A DNA stretch of 64,000 nt from Paraburkholderia sp. BCC1886 (GTDB lineage: Bacteria > Pseudomonadota > Gammaproteobacteria > Burkholderiales > Burkholderiaceae). A program made the position numbers and the translations under genes. The stretch is from positions 348,244 to 412,243 of the forward strand of contig NZ_CAAJGK010000096.1 in the NCBI RefSeq assembly GCF_900996245.1. Direction: 5' to 3'. Shown here piece by piece: positions 9,579-17,359 of the stretch. The first letter of the stretch is position 1; each line of letters starts with the position of its first letter. Under the pieces are notes generated by a model. That model was not told where the DNA came from and did not search any database. It was given only the letters and a program-made list of their open reading frames with translations.

Positions 9579-9806
9579 AGTGCCGCCGTCTTTTTCATGA
9601 CTTTCCTGCCCCGATTCTTACCATTGCTCGCGGCGCTCGATGCTGACTGCCCCTTGTTGCTGCCTGCTTCCTGCCGGGTGCTGCTTGTGCCCAACTGCTT
9701 CCTCTGGTGCTTATGGTGCTTCATGTGCTTCAGGTGCTTCTGGTCAATCCACCACCACCGCGATCCGCGCACCGGTCCGGCGCGTTCCGCATAACTACCC
9801 GATCGC
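9579..9806 (-). other. Gap between bcsD and bcsP with a Lys/His-rich open frame and 9-bp repeats
   Basis: This 228-bp gap is long for an otherwise tightly packed operon. A minus-strand frame crosses it and ends at 9575 with a TGA that overlaps the bcsP ATG (ATGA). Its C-terminal part is rich in Lys, His, Gln and Ser, with KHLKHMKHHKHQRKQ near its start and MKKTAAL at its end. It uses codons that are rare in the neighbouring genes (AGG, CTA, GGT, GCA) and has no evident ribosome site. Four 9-bp units (TGGTGCTTC-like) sit at 9705-9740. It could be a short coupled gene, a leader that couples translation into bcsP, or decayed sequence; I cannot decide. Confidence 0.35.
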
Positions 9807-10262
9807 TCAGGCCGTATGCCTGCCCAAGCGGAACTCGAGCGCCGCATCCGGCCCGTAGTCGCTGGTCTGCGCGACGGACAGGCCTTGCGCGCCGAGCGCA
9901 CTCAACCAGCTTTGATACACACCCTCGAGAAACGCTGGCGTCCAGGCGAGCGCGCCGCCGCCGAAGGCCTGCAAGGGGGCGCAATAGTGCACGATACGCA
10001 GCGACTCTGCTTCATCGCTCAATTCCACGTAGCCCCAATCCATCTGCTGCCAGTACGCGTTCACGGCCTGCGCGAGATCGACCGTCGAGGCCACCTCGGG
10101 TAGCGGATGCGCCGCTGCGAACCGGCTGCCCACCCGATACATGAGCTGACGCAGTTCATCGTGGCCAATCTGTGCTTCGAACTCGGCCGCGAGTGCGCTC
10201 AGCATGCCGCGCCACTGTGACGAAATCTGGCGTTCCAACAGGTAATCGAGAATTGGGACCAT
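9807..10262 (-). CDS. bcsD: Cellulose synthase subunit BcsD
   Basis: 151 residues from the ATG at 10262, preceded by GGAA at a usual distance; a longer in-frame extension upstream is not conserved-looking. The sequence MDWGYVELSDEAESLRIVH and the later ALAWTPAFLEGVYQSW match the conserved core of BcsD (about 156 residues in Komagataeibacter), the octameric periplasmic protein that orders emerging glucan chains into fibrils. There is no signal peptide, as in other BcsD proteins. It is the first gene of the operon and marks it as type I. A 228-bp gap separates it from bcsP. Confidence 0.85.
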   Translation of the reverse strand: MVPILDYLLERQISSQWRGMLSALAAEFEAQIGHDELRQLMYRVGSRFAAAHPLPEVASTVDLAQAVNAYWQQMDWGYVELSDEAESLRIVHYCAPLQAFGGGALAWTPAFLEGVYQSWLSALGAQGLSVAQTSDYGPDAALEFRLGRHTA

Positions 10263-10737
10263 GTTTTCCGCAAAAAGGCCGTCGTTCGATTCCGTAGCGA
10301 ATACGGACGCCGACGGCCGGGTGCCATTGAATTGTTCTGGAACAGCCGCGCATTGCACGCGCCCTGGGCGCGTTTTACCGGATTTGTCCGTCCGGTAAAC
10401 CACACTTCGGAGGAGTCTACTTGCGACATTAACTTTTGGCCACTTTACATTCATCAGCTTTATACGCGTAAACGATTGCACTGGATGCGCATATTTTGTT
10501 TAAATCCCGTGGCCGAACGTCCTGATTGCAGAGCGCTCCGGGATTCGTGCGATTTGATTTCCGGTATATCGGCCAAAAGCGTTTCCTGCTTGAGTCCGAA
10601 GCTTTCGTGTTAAATGCAACGCTCGAGTTGGCCGAGAATGCCGCAATAACGCCGGAACGATTGCCGGACGGAAGTCTTGCGGAATCTTGCATGTCGATGA
10701 CATCGCCATTTGCGTATCGTCCGCTTTCTGGAAAGTA
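10263..10737. promoter_or_regulatory. Divergent promoter region between the bcs operon and the cyclic-di-GMP genes
   Basis: 475 bp with no convincing gene. The part from 10400 to 10510 is AT-rich compared with its surroundings and should hold the bcs promoter. On the minus strand TTTACG and TGTAAA lie 17 bases apart there, a weak -35/-10 candidate. The segment also holds the inverted repeat at 10374-10399. No promoter for the GGDEF gene stands out. Confidence 0.45.
10374..10399. repeat. 9-bp perfect inverted repeat in the bcs leader
   Basis: TTTACCGGA at 10374-10382 and TCCGGTAAA at 10391-10399 are separated by 8 bases. It lies about 110-140 bases before the bcsD start. It may be a dyad operator or an RNA hairpin in the bcs leader. 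No T-run follows on either strand, so it is not a standard terminator. Confidence 0.6.
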
Positions 10738-11886
10738 ATGTTCAATCCACTCAGTATTTTGCTGGTCACGATTCTGTCGAGCGGGATGGCTCTCGCCGTG
10801 CTCGGCTCGCTGCGTCGCGCGGCGATTCCCGGCGTGAGCTACTGGATCGGCGCGAACGCGGCGGCCGTGCTCGGCCTGCTGTGCGCCGCGTTGCAAGGCC
10901 ACGCGTCGCAATGGATCGTGATCGTCGTGGCCAACGGGCTGGTCGCGCTGGCGCTGCTCTGGCTGGTGGCTGGGTGCTACCGCTTCTTCGGGCGCGCCGG
11001 GCACTTGTGGCCGGCCTACGCCGGCGTGCTGGCGATGTCGCTCGGTCTGTTCTACTGGACCTATGTCGCGCCGGATTTCAACGCACGCGTGGCGCTCGCT
11101 TCGGCGCTGCACGCAAGCCTCTATGGGCTGCTGTTCGTCACGGTGCTGCGCCTGCGTCCCGCGGACCGGCCGCGCTACGCCTATTACTTCGTCGCGACGG
11201 CGGCGCTGCTGCTCGGCGCCGGACATACGACGCGCGGCATCATGTACGGCTTTCATCTGGTGGCGCAAAACACGCTGCTGCAGGTCACGCCCGCCAACGT
11301 GATGTTTCTGGCCATCGCGATCCTCGTGCAGCCGTTCCTGTCGATCGGCGTGGTGATGCTGGCGCAGGACCGCCTTGCCGAGCGCCTCGAGCGGCTCGCC
11401 AATATCGACGACCTGACCGGCGCGCTCGCGCGGCGCGCTTTCCTTGCGCGCGGTGTCGCGCTGCTCGCAGCGTCGCAGCACGACGGTGCGCCGCTGGCGA
11501 TGGCGATCCTCGACATCGATTCGTTCAAGGCGGTCAACGACAACTACGGGCACGCCGCCGGCGATCAGGTGCTGGCGCACTTCTCGGCGTTCGTGACGCG
11601 TCATCTGCGAACCGGCGATGTGTTCGGTCGGCTCGGCGGCGAGGAATTCGGCGTGCTGTGTCCGGCGACCAGTACGGCCGAAGCCGTGATCCTGCTGGAC
11701 CGCCTGCGGGCGTTGCTCGGCACGGCACGCTCCACGGACTTGCCGCGCGGACTGCGCTACACCTTCAGCGTGGGCGTGGATGAGCGGCGCCGCGACGAGT
11801 CGCTGGCCCAGTTGATGGCGCGCGCCGACGGCGCGTTATACGCGGCCAAGGCGTCCGGCCGCGATCGCGTGATGGCGGCGGCCTGA
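10738..11886 (+). CDS. Membrane diguanylate cyclase (GGDEF)
   Basis: 382 residues. The ATG at 10738 follows GGAAAG at good spacing; the frame is open further upstream but without a ribosome site. Six to seven hydrophobic segments fill about residues 1-205 and form a membrane sensor. The C-terminal GGDEF domain carries an intact active site, GGEEF at 300-304, preceded by RTGD with a five-residue gap, the standard inhibitory I-site. It should make cyclic-di-GMP from two GTP with product inhibition. The gene diverges from the bcs operon and overlaps the next cyclic-di-GMP gene by one base (TGATG), so it probably supplies the signal read by the BcsA PilZ domain. Confidence 0.92.
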   Translation: MFNPLSILLVTILSSGMALAVLGSLRRAAIPGVSYWIGANAAAVLGLLCAALQGHASQWIVIVVANGLVALALLWLVAGCYRFFGRAGHLWPAYAGVLAMSLGLFYWTYVAPDFNARVALASALHASLYGLLFVTVLRLRPADRPRYAYYFVATAALLLGAGHTTRGIMYGFHLVAQNTLLQVTPANVMFLAIAILVQPFLSIGVVMLAQDRLAERLERLANIDDLTGALARRAFLARGVALLAASQHDGAPLAMAILDIDSFKAVNDNYGHAAGDQVLAHFSAFVTRHLRTGDVFGRLGGEEFGVLCPATSTAEAVILLDRLRALLGTARSTDLPRGLRYTFSVGVDERRRDESLAQLMARADGALYAAKASGRDRVMAAA

Positions 11887-14249
11887 TGGCGAACAACCTG
11901 CTCTCCCGGTTCGCCCCGCAAACCTCCGACCCGGGCTTGCGCGAGCGTTTTCATCGCCGCTCGCTGGAGCATCAGCGCCCACTGTCCACGGTGACGATGG
12001 CGTTTTCGGTCGTCGCGTTCGTTTTCTTCGTGATCGCGCGCAACCTGGTGGCGGGGCCGACCGCGCCGCTCGCCGCGCGGCTCGGCTGCGCCCTCGCGCT
12101 CGCGCTGCTGGCGCTGACGATTCCGTACACGCGCTCGACGCGCAGCTTCGGCGCCGTCGGCGTCGCGTACACGCTGGTGATGATCGCGGGTCTCACGCTC
12201 AACGTCGCCGGGGTCGAAGCGCCGCTGCTGTGGACGCTGCCCGCGCTGGTGGTGTTTCCGATCTGCGCCGCGCCGCTGTGGCTCACGCCGACGCATTTCG
12301 GCGTGGGCAGCGTGCTGTTCTATGCGTCGGCTTACGCGGTGCTGGCGCGCGAGCCGCTCGCGCACGACGCCAAAGTCGTCGCCTGGATGTGGGTCGTGGC
12401 GATCGGTCTGCCGTTGTCCGCGGTGTTCCATATCGGCTTCTACCGGTTCCGGCGGCATCACTTTCTGCTCGAAAGCCAGCTGGCGCAGCTCGCCGCGACC
12501 GATCCGCTGACCGGTTTGCAGAACCGCCGCGAGTTCGTCAAGCAGGCCGGACGCCGGCTCGATGCGATGGCGCCCGAGGCCCGGGTGAGCGCGATCTTTC
12601 TCGACATCGACAACTTCAAATCGCTGAACGACCGCTTCGGGCACGCGGTCGGCGATCGCGCGCTGTTCCAGGTGGCGCAGGTGCTGATGGCGCAAGTGCG
12701 GCCCGGGGACAGCGTGAGCCGGATCGGCGGCGAAGAGTTCGCGGTGCTGCTCGACGACGGTCTGGACGGCGCCTTGCGCGTCGCCGAACGGCTGCGCAGC
12801 GCGCTGACGACCATCGCGCGGCCCGACGGCCACCTCAGCGCGAGCTTCGGTGTGGCCCAGCACCGGCGCGGCGAAAACATCATGGTGCTGCTCGATCGCG
12901 CCGACGAAGCGCTGTTGCGGGCGAAGTACAGCGGGCGCAACCGGGTCTGCGCCGAGCGTCCGCCGACCGCCGATGCCCAGTCGGATGAGCTGGCCGATGA
13001 GCAGGCCGTTGCGGCCAATGCCGGGCGCGCCATCGCGATGGGCACCGTGCAGCGCTGGGATCGCTACGAACTGACTTCGCACTTCCAGCCGCTTTACAGT
13101 CTGTCGCATCAGAAGCAGGTGGGTTTCGAGGCCTTGTTGCGCGGCCGGCTGGACGACGGCACGCTGGTGCCGCCCGCCGTGCTGTTCGCGCCGAAACCGG
13201 CCAGCGACGAGATCGCGCTCGACCGCCTGAGCCACGCGGTCCATCTGGCCCACGCGCGCACCGCGTTGCCCGACGACGCGTGGCTGTTCCTCAATATCCT
13301 GCCGGCCACCTTCGTCACGGCGGGCTATGCCGACCGTCTCGCCGCACTGGTGAACTCGGCGGGACTCGCGCCGGCCCGGGTGATTCTGGAGATTCTCGAA
13401 TCGCACGGCAGCAGTGTCGACGAGATGTCGCGCGTGGCAGCGCTGTATCGCGAGCACGGTTTCCTGATCGCCGTGGACGATTTCGGCGCGGGGCAGTCGA
13501 ACCTCGACCGGCTGTTCCGGATCCGCCCGGACCTCGTCAAGCTGGACGGCGAGCTGATTCGCGCGACCGGCCACGGCACCGCGCAGCCGATCCTGCCGCA
13601 ACTGGTCTCGCTGCTGCATCGCGCCGGCATGCTGGTGGTGGTCGAAGGCGTCGAGACAGCCGAAGAACTGGTGCTGGCCGTGAGGTCGAACGTGGATTTT
13701 GCGCAGGGGTATCTGCTCGGCCGGCCAGCGGGCGAGATCGTCGCCCCGGAGCCGATGCATCGGCAGATCGACGCCGCGTTCGATGCGATCGCTCATGGGC
13801 GCGCGCATCAGCACACGTTGTTCGAGACGGAGGTCGAGCCTTACCGGGCGGCGTTGCAGAAGGCCGTCGCCGCCATGCACGACGGCCATGCCGAGGCCGA
13901 CGCGTTCGCCGAACTGGCCCGCTCGCCGCGTTGTATCAGCTGCTTCCATCTCGACGACTCGGGCCGGCAGATCGGCCAGGAGATTCCCGGGCCCGCGTGG
14001 CGGCGCGAACCGGGCTCGCTGCATGTCGCGTCGCAGCCGCGCGGTGGACGCTGGGATCACCGGCCGTATTTCCGCAACGCCGTGCTGCGGCCGGGCGTGG
14101 CGGTCGCGAGTCACCCGTATCTGTCGCTGACCGCCGGGCGCACCTGTGTCGCGGTGACGATGGCTGTGCGCTTCGCGGGCGAGCGGCGAGTGCTCGGCGC
14201 GGTGCTCGACTGGTCGACGCTGGGGTTGCCCTGGCCGGCGGGGGAGTGA
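11886..14249 (+). CDS. GGDEF-EAL protein with membrane N-terminus and C-terminal sensor-like domain
   Basis: 787 residues. About five hydrophobic segments (residues 35-190) precede a GGDEF domain with intact GGEEF at 281-285 and an RPGD I-site. An EAL domain begins near residue 395, with E415 of EALLRG, the LFLNILP Asn, the VILEILES Glu, DDFG, VKLD, EGVE and the FAQGYLLG Gln. All usual phosphodiesterase residues are present, so both activities look possible. About 150 further residues follow the EAL domain (RCISCFHLDDSGRQIGQ, then HRPYFRNAV and SHPYLSL), resembling the Cache/PAS-like domain that follows EAL in YkuI-type proteins. It overlaps the upstream cyclase gene by one base. Confidence 0.9.
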   Translation: MANNLLSRFAPQTSDPGLRERFHRRSLEHQRPLSTVTMAFSVVAFVFFVIARNLVAGPTAPLAARLGCALALALLALTIPYTRSTRSFGAVGVAYTLVMIAGLTLNVAGVEAPLLWTLPALVVFPICAAPLWLTPTHFGVGSVLFYASAYAVLAREPLAHDAKVVAWMWVVAIGLPLSAVFHIGFYRFRRHHFLLESQLAQLAATDPLTGLQNRREFVKQAGRRLDAMAPEARVSAIFLDIDNFKSLNDRFGHAVGDRALFQVAQVLMAQVRPGDSVSRIGGEEFAVLLDDGLDGALRVAERLRSALTTIARPDGHLSASFGVAQHRRGENIMVLLDRADEALLRAKYSGRNRVCAERPPTADAQSDELADEQAVAANAGRAIAMGTVQRWDRYELTSHFQPLYSLSHQKQVGFEALLRGRLDDGTLVPPAVLFAPKPASDEIALDRLSHAVHLAHARTALPDDAWLFLNILPATFVTAGYADRLAALVNSAGLAPARVILEILESHGSSVDEMSRVAALYREHGFLIAVDDFGAGQSNLDRLFRIRPDLVKLDGELIRATGHGTAQPILPQLVSLLHRAGMLVVVEGVETAEELVLAVRSNVDFAQGYLLGRPAGEIVAPEPMHRQIDAAFDAIAHGRAHQHTLFETEVEPYRAALQKAVAAMHDGHAEADAFAELARSPRCISCFHLDDSGRQIGQEIPGPAWRREPGSLHVASQPRGGRWDHRPYFRNAVLRPGVAVASHPYLSLTAGRTCVAVTMAVRFAGERRVLGAVLDWSTLGLPWPAGE

Positions 14250-14282
14250 CGCGGCGAGAGTTTAAGTTCTCCCGGTTCTCGG

Positions 14283-15101
14283 TCAATAGCCGCCTTTGAC
14301 CGGCGCCGCTGCGCCCGCCGCTGCGCCCGCCGCTGTCTGCCTGTACGAAGCGGCGAGATCCGCCGCCGCGCGGCTCAGCAGTCCGGTGTCCGTCCCTACC
14401 GCGACGAAGCTCGCGCCCGCCGCGAGATACTCGGCGGCAAACTCGCGATCCGGCGCCAGCACACCCGCCGCCTTGCCTGCGTCGCGCACGGTCGCGATGC
14501 CGTTGCGGATCGTCTCGCGCACGCGCGGATCGCCCGGCTTGCCGAGCAATCCCATCGACGCACTCAGATCGGACGGCCCGAAGAACACGCCGTCCACGCC
14601 GTCGACCGCGGCAATCGCCGCGAGGTTCGCGACGGCTTCGCGCGTTTCCACCTGAACCAGCACGCACAACTCGTCCGCAGCGTGCTGCAGATAGTCGGTC
14701 ACCTTGTTCCAGCGCGACGCGCGCGCGAGGCCGCTCCCCACGCCGCGAATGCCCTGCGGCGGGTAACGCGTCGCGGCCACCGCATCGGCGGCCTGTTCAG
14801 CGGTATCGATCATCGGCAACAGCAGCGTCTGCGCGCCGATATCGAGTAACTGCTTGATCAGCGCGCTATCGCTGCGGACCGGCCGCACTACCGGATGCGA
14901 CGCATAAGCGGCGATCGACTGCAATTGCGCCAGCGTGCTGCGGACGTCGTTGGGCGCGTGTTCGTTGTCGATGAGCAGCCAGTCGAAGCCGGCGGTGGCC
15001 AGCAGTTCGCTGACGTACGGATCGGCGAGCGCGGCCCACAGGCCGAATTGCGGCCGGCCTTCGGCGAGCGCGCGTTTAAACGGGTTGTGCGGTAGTTGCA
15101 T
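14283..15101 (-). CDS. hpaI: 4-hydroxy-2-oxoheptanedioate aldolase HpaI
   Basis: 272 residues. This class II aldolase of the HpaI/HpcH family splits 4-hydroxy-2-oxoheptane-1,7-dioate into pyruvate and succinic semialdehyde, the last step of the homoprotocatechuate pathway. The family motifs DNEHAPND, PVVRPVRSD, LLLPMIDTAEQA, VQVETREAV and FFGPSDLSASMG, which carry the catalytic His/Arg and the Glu/Asp metal ligands, are all present. The C-terminal tail is a short Ala/Gly repeat (TAAGAAAGAAAPVKGGY). It is the last gene of the hpa operon and converges with the GGDEF-EAL gene. Confidence 0.95.
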   Translation of the reverse strand: MQLPHNPFKRALAEGRPQFGLWAALADPYVSELLATAGFDWLLIDNEHAPNDVRSTLAQLQSIAAYASHPVVRPVRSDSALIKQLLDIGAQTLLLPMIDTAEQAADAVAATRYPPQGIRGVGSGLARASRWNKVTDYLQHAADELCVLVQVETREAVANLAAIAAVDGVDGVFFGPSDLSASMGLLGKPGDPRVRETIRNGIATVRDAGKAAGVLAPDREFAAEYLAAGASFVAVGTDTGLLSRAAADLAASYRQTAAGAAAGAAAPVKGGY

Positions 15102-15165
15102 GGTGTTCAGGCGGATAAAAGTCGGACGAGGTTTAGCTGAAGGTCGAACGAGGTTTGACTCGAGG

Positions 15166-15969
15166 TCAAACGAAGTTCAGCGCGATGCCGCCGAGAGGAC
15201 CGTAGTCGACATGGAAAGTGTCACCGGCGCGTGCGGCGATCGGCGCGGTAAACGAGCCGCTCAGGATCACGTCGTTCGCGTTCAGACTTTCGTCGTACGG
15301 CGCGATCTTGTTGGCGAGCCATGCGACGCCGGTGGCCGGATGATTCAGTACCGCGGCGGCAAGCCCGCTTTCCTCGACGGCGCCGTTCTTGTAGAGCAGC
15401 GCGCCGACCCAGCGCAGGTCCACCTCGAGTGGACGCACCGGCCGGCCGCCCAGCACGATGCCGGCATTCGCCGCGAAGTCCGAGATGGTGTCGTAGACCT
15501 TGCGCGGCGCTTTGGTCTCGCGGTCGAACTGTTCGATGCGCGCGTCGATGATCTCCACGGCAGGGCTCACGTACGCGGTCGCATCCAGCACGTCGAACAG
15601 CGTCACACCCGGTCCCTTCAACGGCTTGCCGAGGACGAACGCGAGTTCCACTTCCACGCGCGGCGCGATGAAGCGATCGGCGCGAATGTCCTGGCCGGCC
15701 TCGATGAACATGCTGTCGAGCAGCGGCGCGTAGTCGGGTTCGTCGATCTGCGACGAGCGCTGCATCGCGCGCGACGTGAGACCGATCTTGCGGCCCTTGA
15801 TGACATGGCCTTCGGCCAGTTTGAGCTTGACCCATTCGCGCTGGATCGCGTAACCGTCCTGCACGGTCATCTGCGGATACGCGGCGGAGAAGTGGCGTAA
15901 CTGGGTGCGGGTTTTCTCGGCGTGATCGAGTTGAGCCGCCAGTTCGCGGATAGTCTGTTCGTCTAGCAT
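15166..15969 (-). CDS. hpaH: 2-oxo-hept-3-ene-1,7-dioate hydratase HpaH
   Basis: 267 residues, the usual length. It is a member of the fumarylacetoacetase-like hydratase family, shown by KGRKIGLTSRAMQ, FIAPRVEVELAFVLG, SPAVEIIDARI and NHPATGVAWLANK. It adds water to 2-oxohept-3-ene-dioate to give the substrate of HpaI, whose gene lies 64 bases downstream. The short spacer after its stop contains two imperfect copies of a 22-base segment (GGTTTxxCTxxAGGTCxAAC), a small local duplication without evident function. Confidence 0.95.
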   Translation of the reverse strand: MLDEQTIRELAAQLDHAEKTRTQLRHFSAAYPQMTVQDGYAIQREWVKLKLAEGHVIKGRKIGLTSRAMQRSSQIDEPDYAPLLDSMFIEAGQDIRADRFIAPRVEVELAFVLGKPLKGPGVTLFDVLDATAYVSPAVEIIDARIEQFDRETKAPRKVYDTISDFAANAGIVLGGRPVRPLEVDLRWVGALLYKNGAVEESGLAAAVLNHPATGVAWLANKIAPYDESLNANDVILSGSFTAPIAARAGDTFHVDYGPLGGIALNFV

Positions 15970-16005
15970 GATGAGGATCCGGTGAAGCGTGCGAGGGCGG
16001 GCGTT

Positions 16006-16452
16006 CTACTTCTTGAAGCGCGCGTGCAGGTTGTTGTGCTTCCACGAACCGGCTTCGCTGAATTCGTTGATCTCCAGCGAGAGAGCCAGACCGTGCTGTT
16101 CGAATTGCGTAGCGAAGTGCTGCTTGATGCGCTCGAACAACGCGTCGCCGGTCGCTTTCTTTATGGCTTCGGAGCGGCCCGCGCCGATCTTCAGGTTGGC
16201 GTGCAGGAACGCGGCGTCGGGCTGGCCGTCGGCGATACTGTAGTGCTCGCAGCACAGCGCGCGCACGCGGATGCCGCCGAGCGGATAGACGCGCGGGTGG
16301 CCTTCCTGCCCGGAGTCCACGCATTGCGCGAGACACTGCGCGAGGCTCGCGCAGAGTTGGCCGATGCTGTCGGCGTTGGGGTTGGCATTGGCGTTGGCAT
16401 TGGCCTCGCCTGCGGCGAGATTCGCGCTGTATTCCAGAGTCAGATGCGGCAT
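16006..16452 (-). CDS. hpaF: 5-carboxymethyl-2-hydroxymuconate delta-isomerase HpaF
   Basis: 148 residues from the ATG at 16452, which gives the canonical MPHLTLEYS; Pro2 is the catalytic base of this tautomerase-superfamily enzyme, so this start is firmly supported. The protein isomerises 5-carboxymethyl-2-hydroxymuconate. Compared with enterobacterial HpaF (about 126 residues) it carries an insertion after residue 12, GEANANANANPNADS, coded by a simple nucleotide repeat. The remaining sequence (GGIRVRALCCEHYSIADG, then HANLKIGAGRS) is ordinary. It lies 43 bases after hpaD and 36 bases before hpaH. Confidence 0.93.
   Translation of the reverse strand: MPHLTLEYSANLAAGEANANANANPNADSIGQLCASLAQCLAQCVDSGQEGHPRVYPLGGIRVRALCCEHYSIADGQPDAAFLHANLKIGAGRSEAIKKATGDALFERIKQHFATQFEQHGLALSLEINEFSEAGSWKHNNLHARFKK
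16372..16404. repeat. Short in-frame repeat in hpaF
   Basis: The plus strand reads GGCATTGGCGTT units in near-tandem. They encode the Asn-Ala run near the HpaF N-terminus, an apparent slippage expansion in an otherwise conserved enzyme. Confidence 0.6.
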
Positions 16453-16495
16453 GTCGGATTCCTCGTCGTTCGTGCTGGCCGTTCCTGCTGGCCGT

Positions 16496-17359
16496 TCAGG
16501 CGGGCAGCGGCGTGACCGGAAAGATCGCGTTGATCTGACCGGTGCCCGAACTGCCGAAATACGGCGTGACCACTTCCACACGCCCCTCGTAACGATCCCA
16601 ACCGAGTGCGCCGAGCAGCATCGCGGTATCGTGCATGCCGCCTTCGCCCCAGCATTTCTCGTTATAGAGCGGCAGCATCTCGCAGAAGGTTTTCCACTCG
16701 CCGGCTTCCCACAGATCGACCACCTTGCGGTCCATCTGTTCGAGAAACGGGCTCCAGACTTTGTGCATGAACTGTTCGGCCGTGCCGTTGTTCGCGAAGT
16801 GGTGGCTCAACGAACCGCTCGCCAGAATCGCAACGGTGCCGTCGTAACGTTCTTCGATTGCGCGCCGCACCGCGAGGCCGAAGCGCGCGCTGGTGTCGAG
16901 GTCGTGCCACATGCACCAGCCCGCGACCGAGACCGTTTTGAAGTGCTGGTCGCTATTCATGTAGCGCATCGGCACGAGCGTGCCGTATTCGAGTTCGAGC
17001 GTGGTCTGGCTGTGCGCGCGGCTTTTCACGCCCATTTCATTGGCGACTTCCGCGATCAGATCGCCGAGACCCACGTTGCCGGGGTACGCGTACGGCATGT
17101 TCTTGATGAAATGCGGCAGTTCGTTGCTCGTGTAGACGCCTTCGAATTGCGGTGCGCAATTAATGTGGTATTCGCTGTTCACGAGCCAGTGCACGTCGAA
17201 TACGACGATCGTATCCACGCCCAGTTCGCGGCAACGCCGGCCGATTTCATGGTGACCGTCGATAGCCGGCTGACGGCAGCCTTTATGCGGACCGTCGAGT
17301 TCGGACAGATACAGCGACGGCACGTGCGTCACTTTGGCGGCGAGTGCGAGCTTGCCCAT
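16496..17359 (-). CDS. hpaD: 3,4-dihydroxyphenylacetate 2,3-dioxygenase HpaD
   Basis: 287 residues. The ATG at 17359 shares one base with the hpaE stop (TGATG), which fixes the start as MGKLALAAKVTHVPSLYLSE. It is an extradiol ring-cleavage dioxygenase of the LigB superfamily. The THVPS His, the VFDVHW His and the later SLSHHF segment supply the non-haem iron and catalytic histidines of the family. It opens homoprotocatechuate to 5-carboxymethyl-2-hydroxymuconate semialdehyde, the substrate of the adjacent HpaE. Confidence 0.95.
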   Translation of the reverse strand: MGKLALAAKVTHVPSLYLSELDGPHKGCRQPAIDGHHEIGRRCRELGVDTIVVFDVHWLVNSEYHINCAPQFEGVYTSNELPHFIKNMPYAYPGNVGLGDLIAEVANEMGVKSRAHSQTTLELEYGTLVPMRYMNSDQHFKTVSVAGWCMWHDLDTSARFGLAVRRAIEERYDGTVAILASGSLSHHFANNGTAEQFMHKVWSPFLEQMDRKVVDLWEAGEWKTFCEMLPLYNEKCWGEGGMHDTAMLLGALGWDRYEGRVEVVTPYFGSSGTGQINAIFPVTPLPA

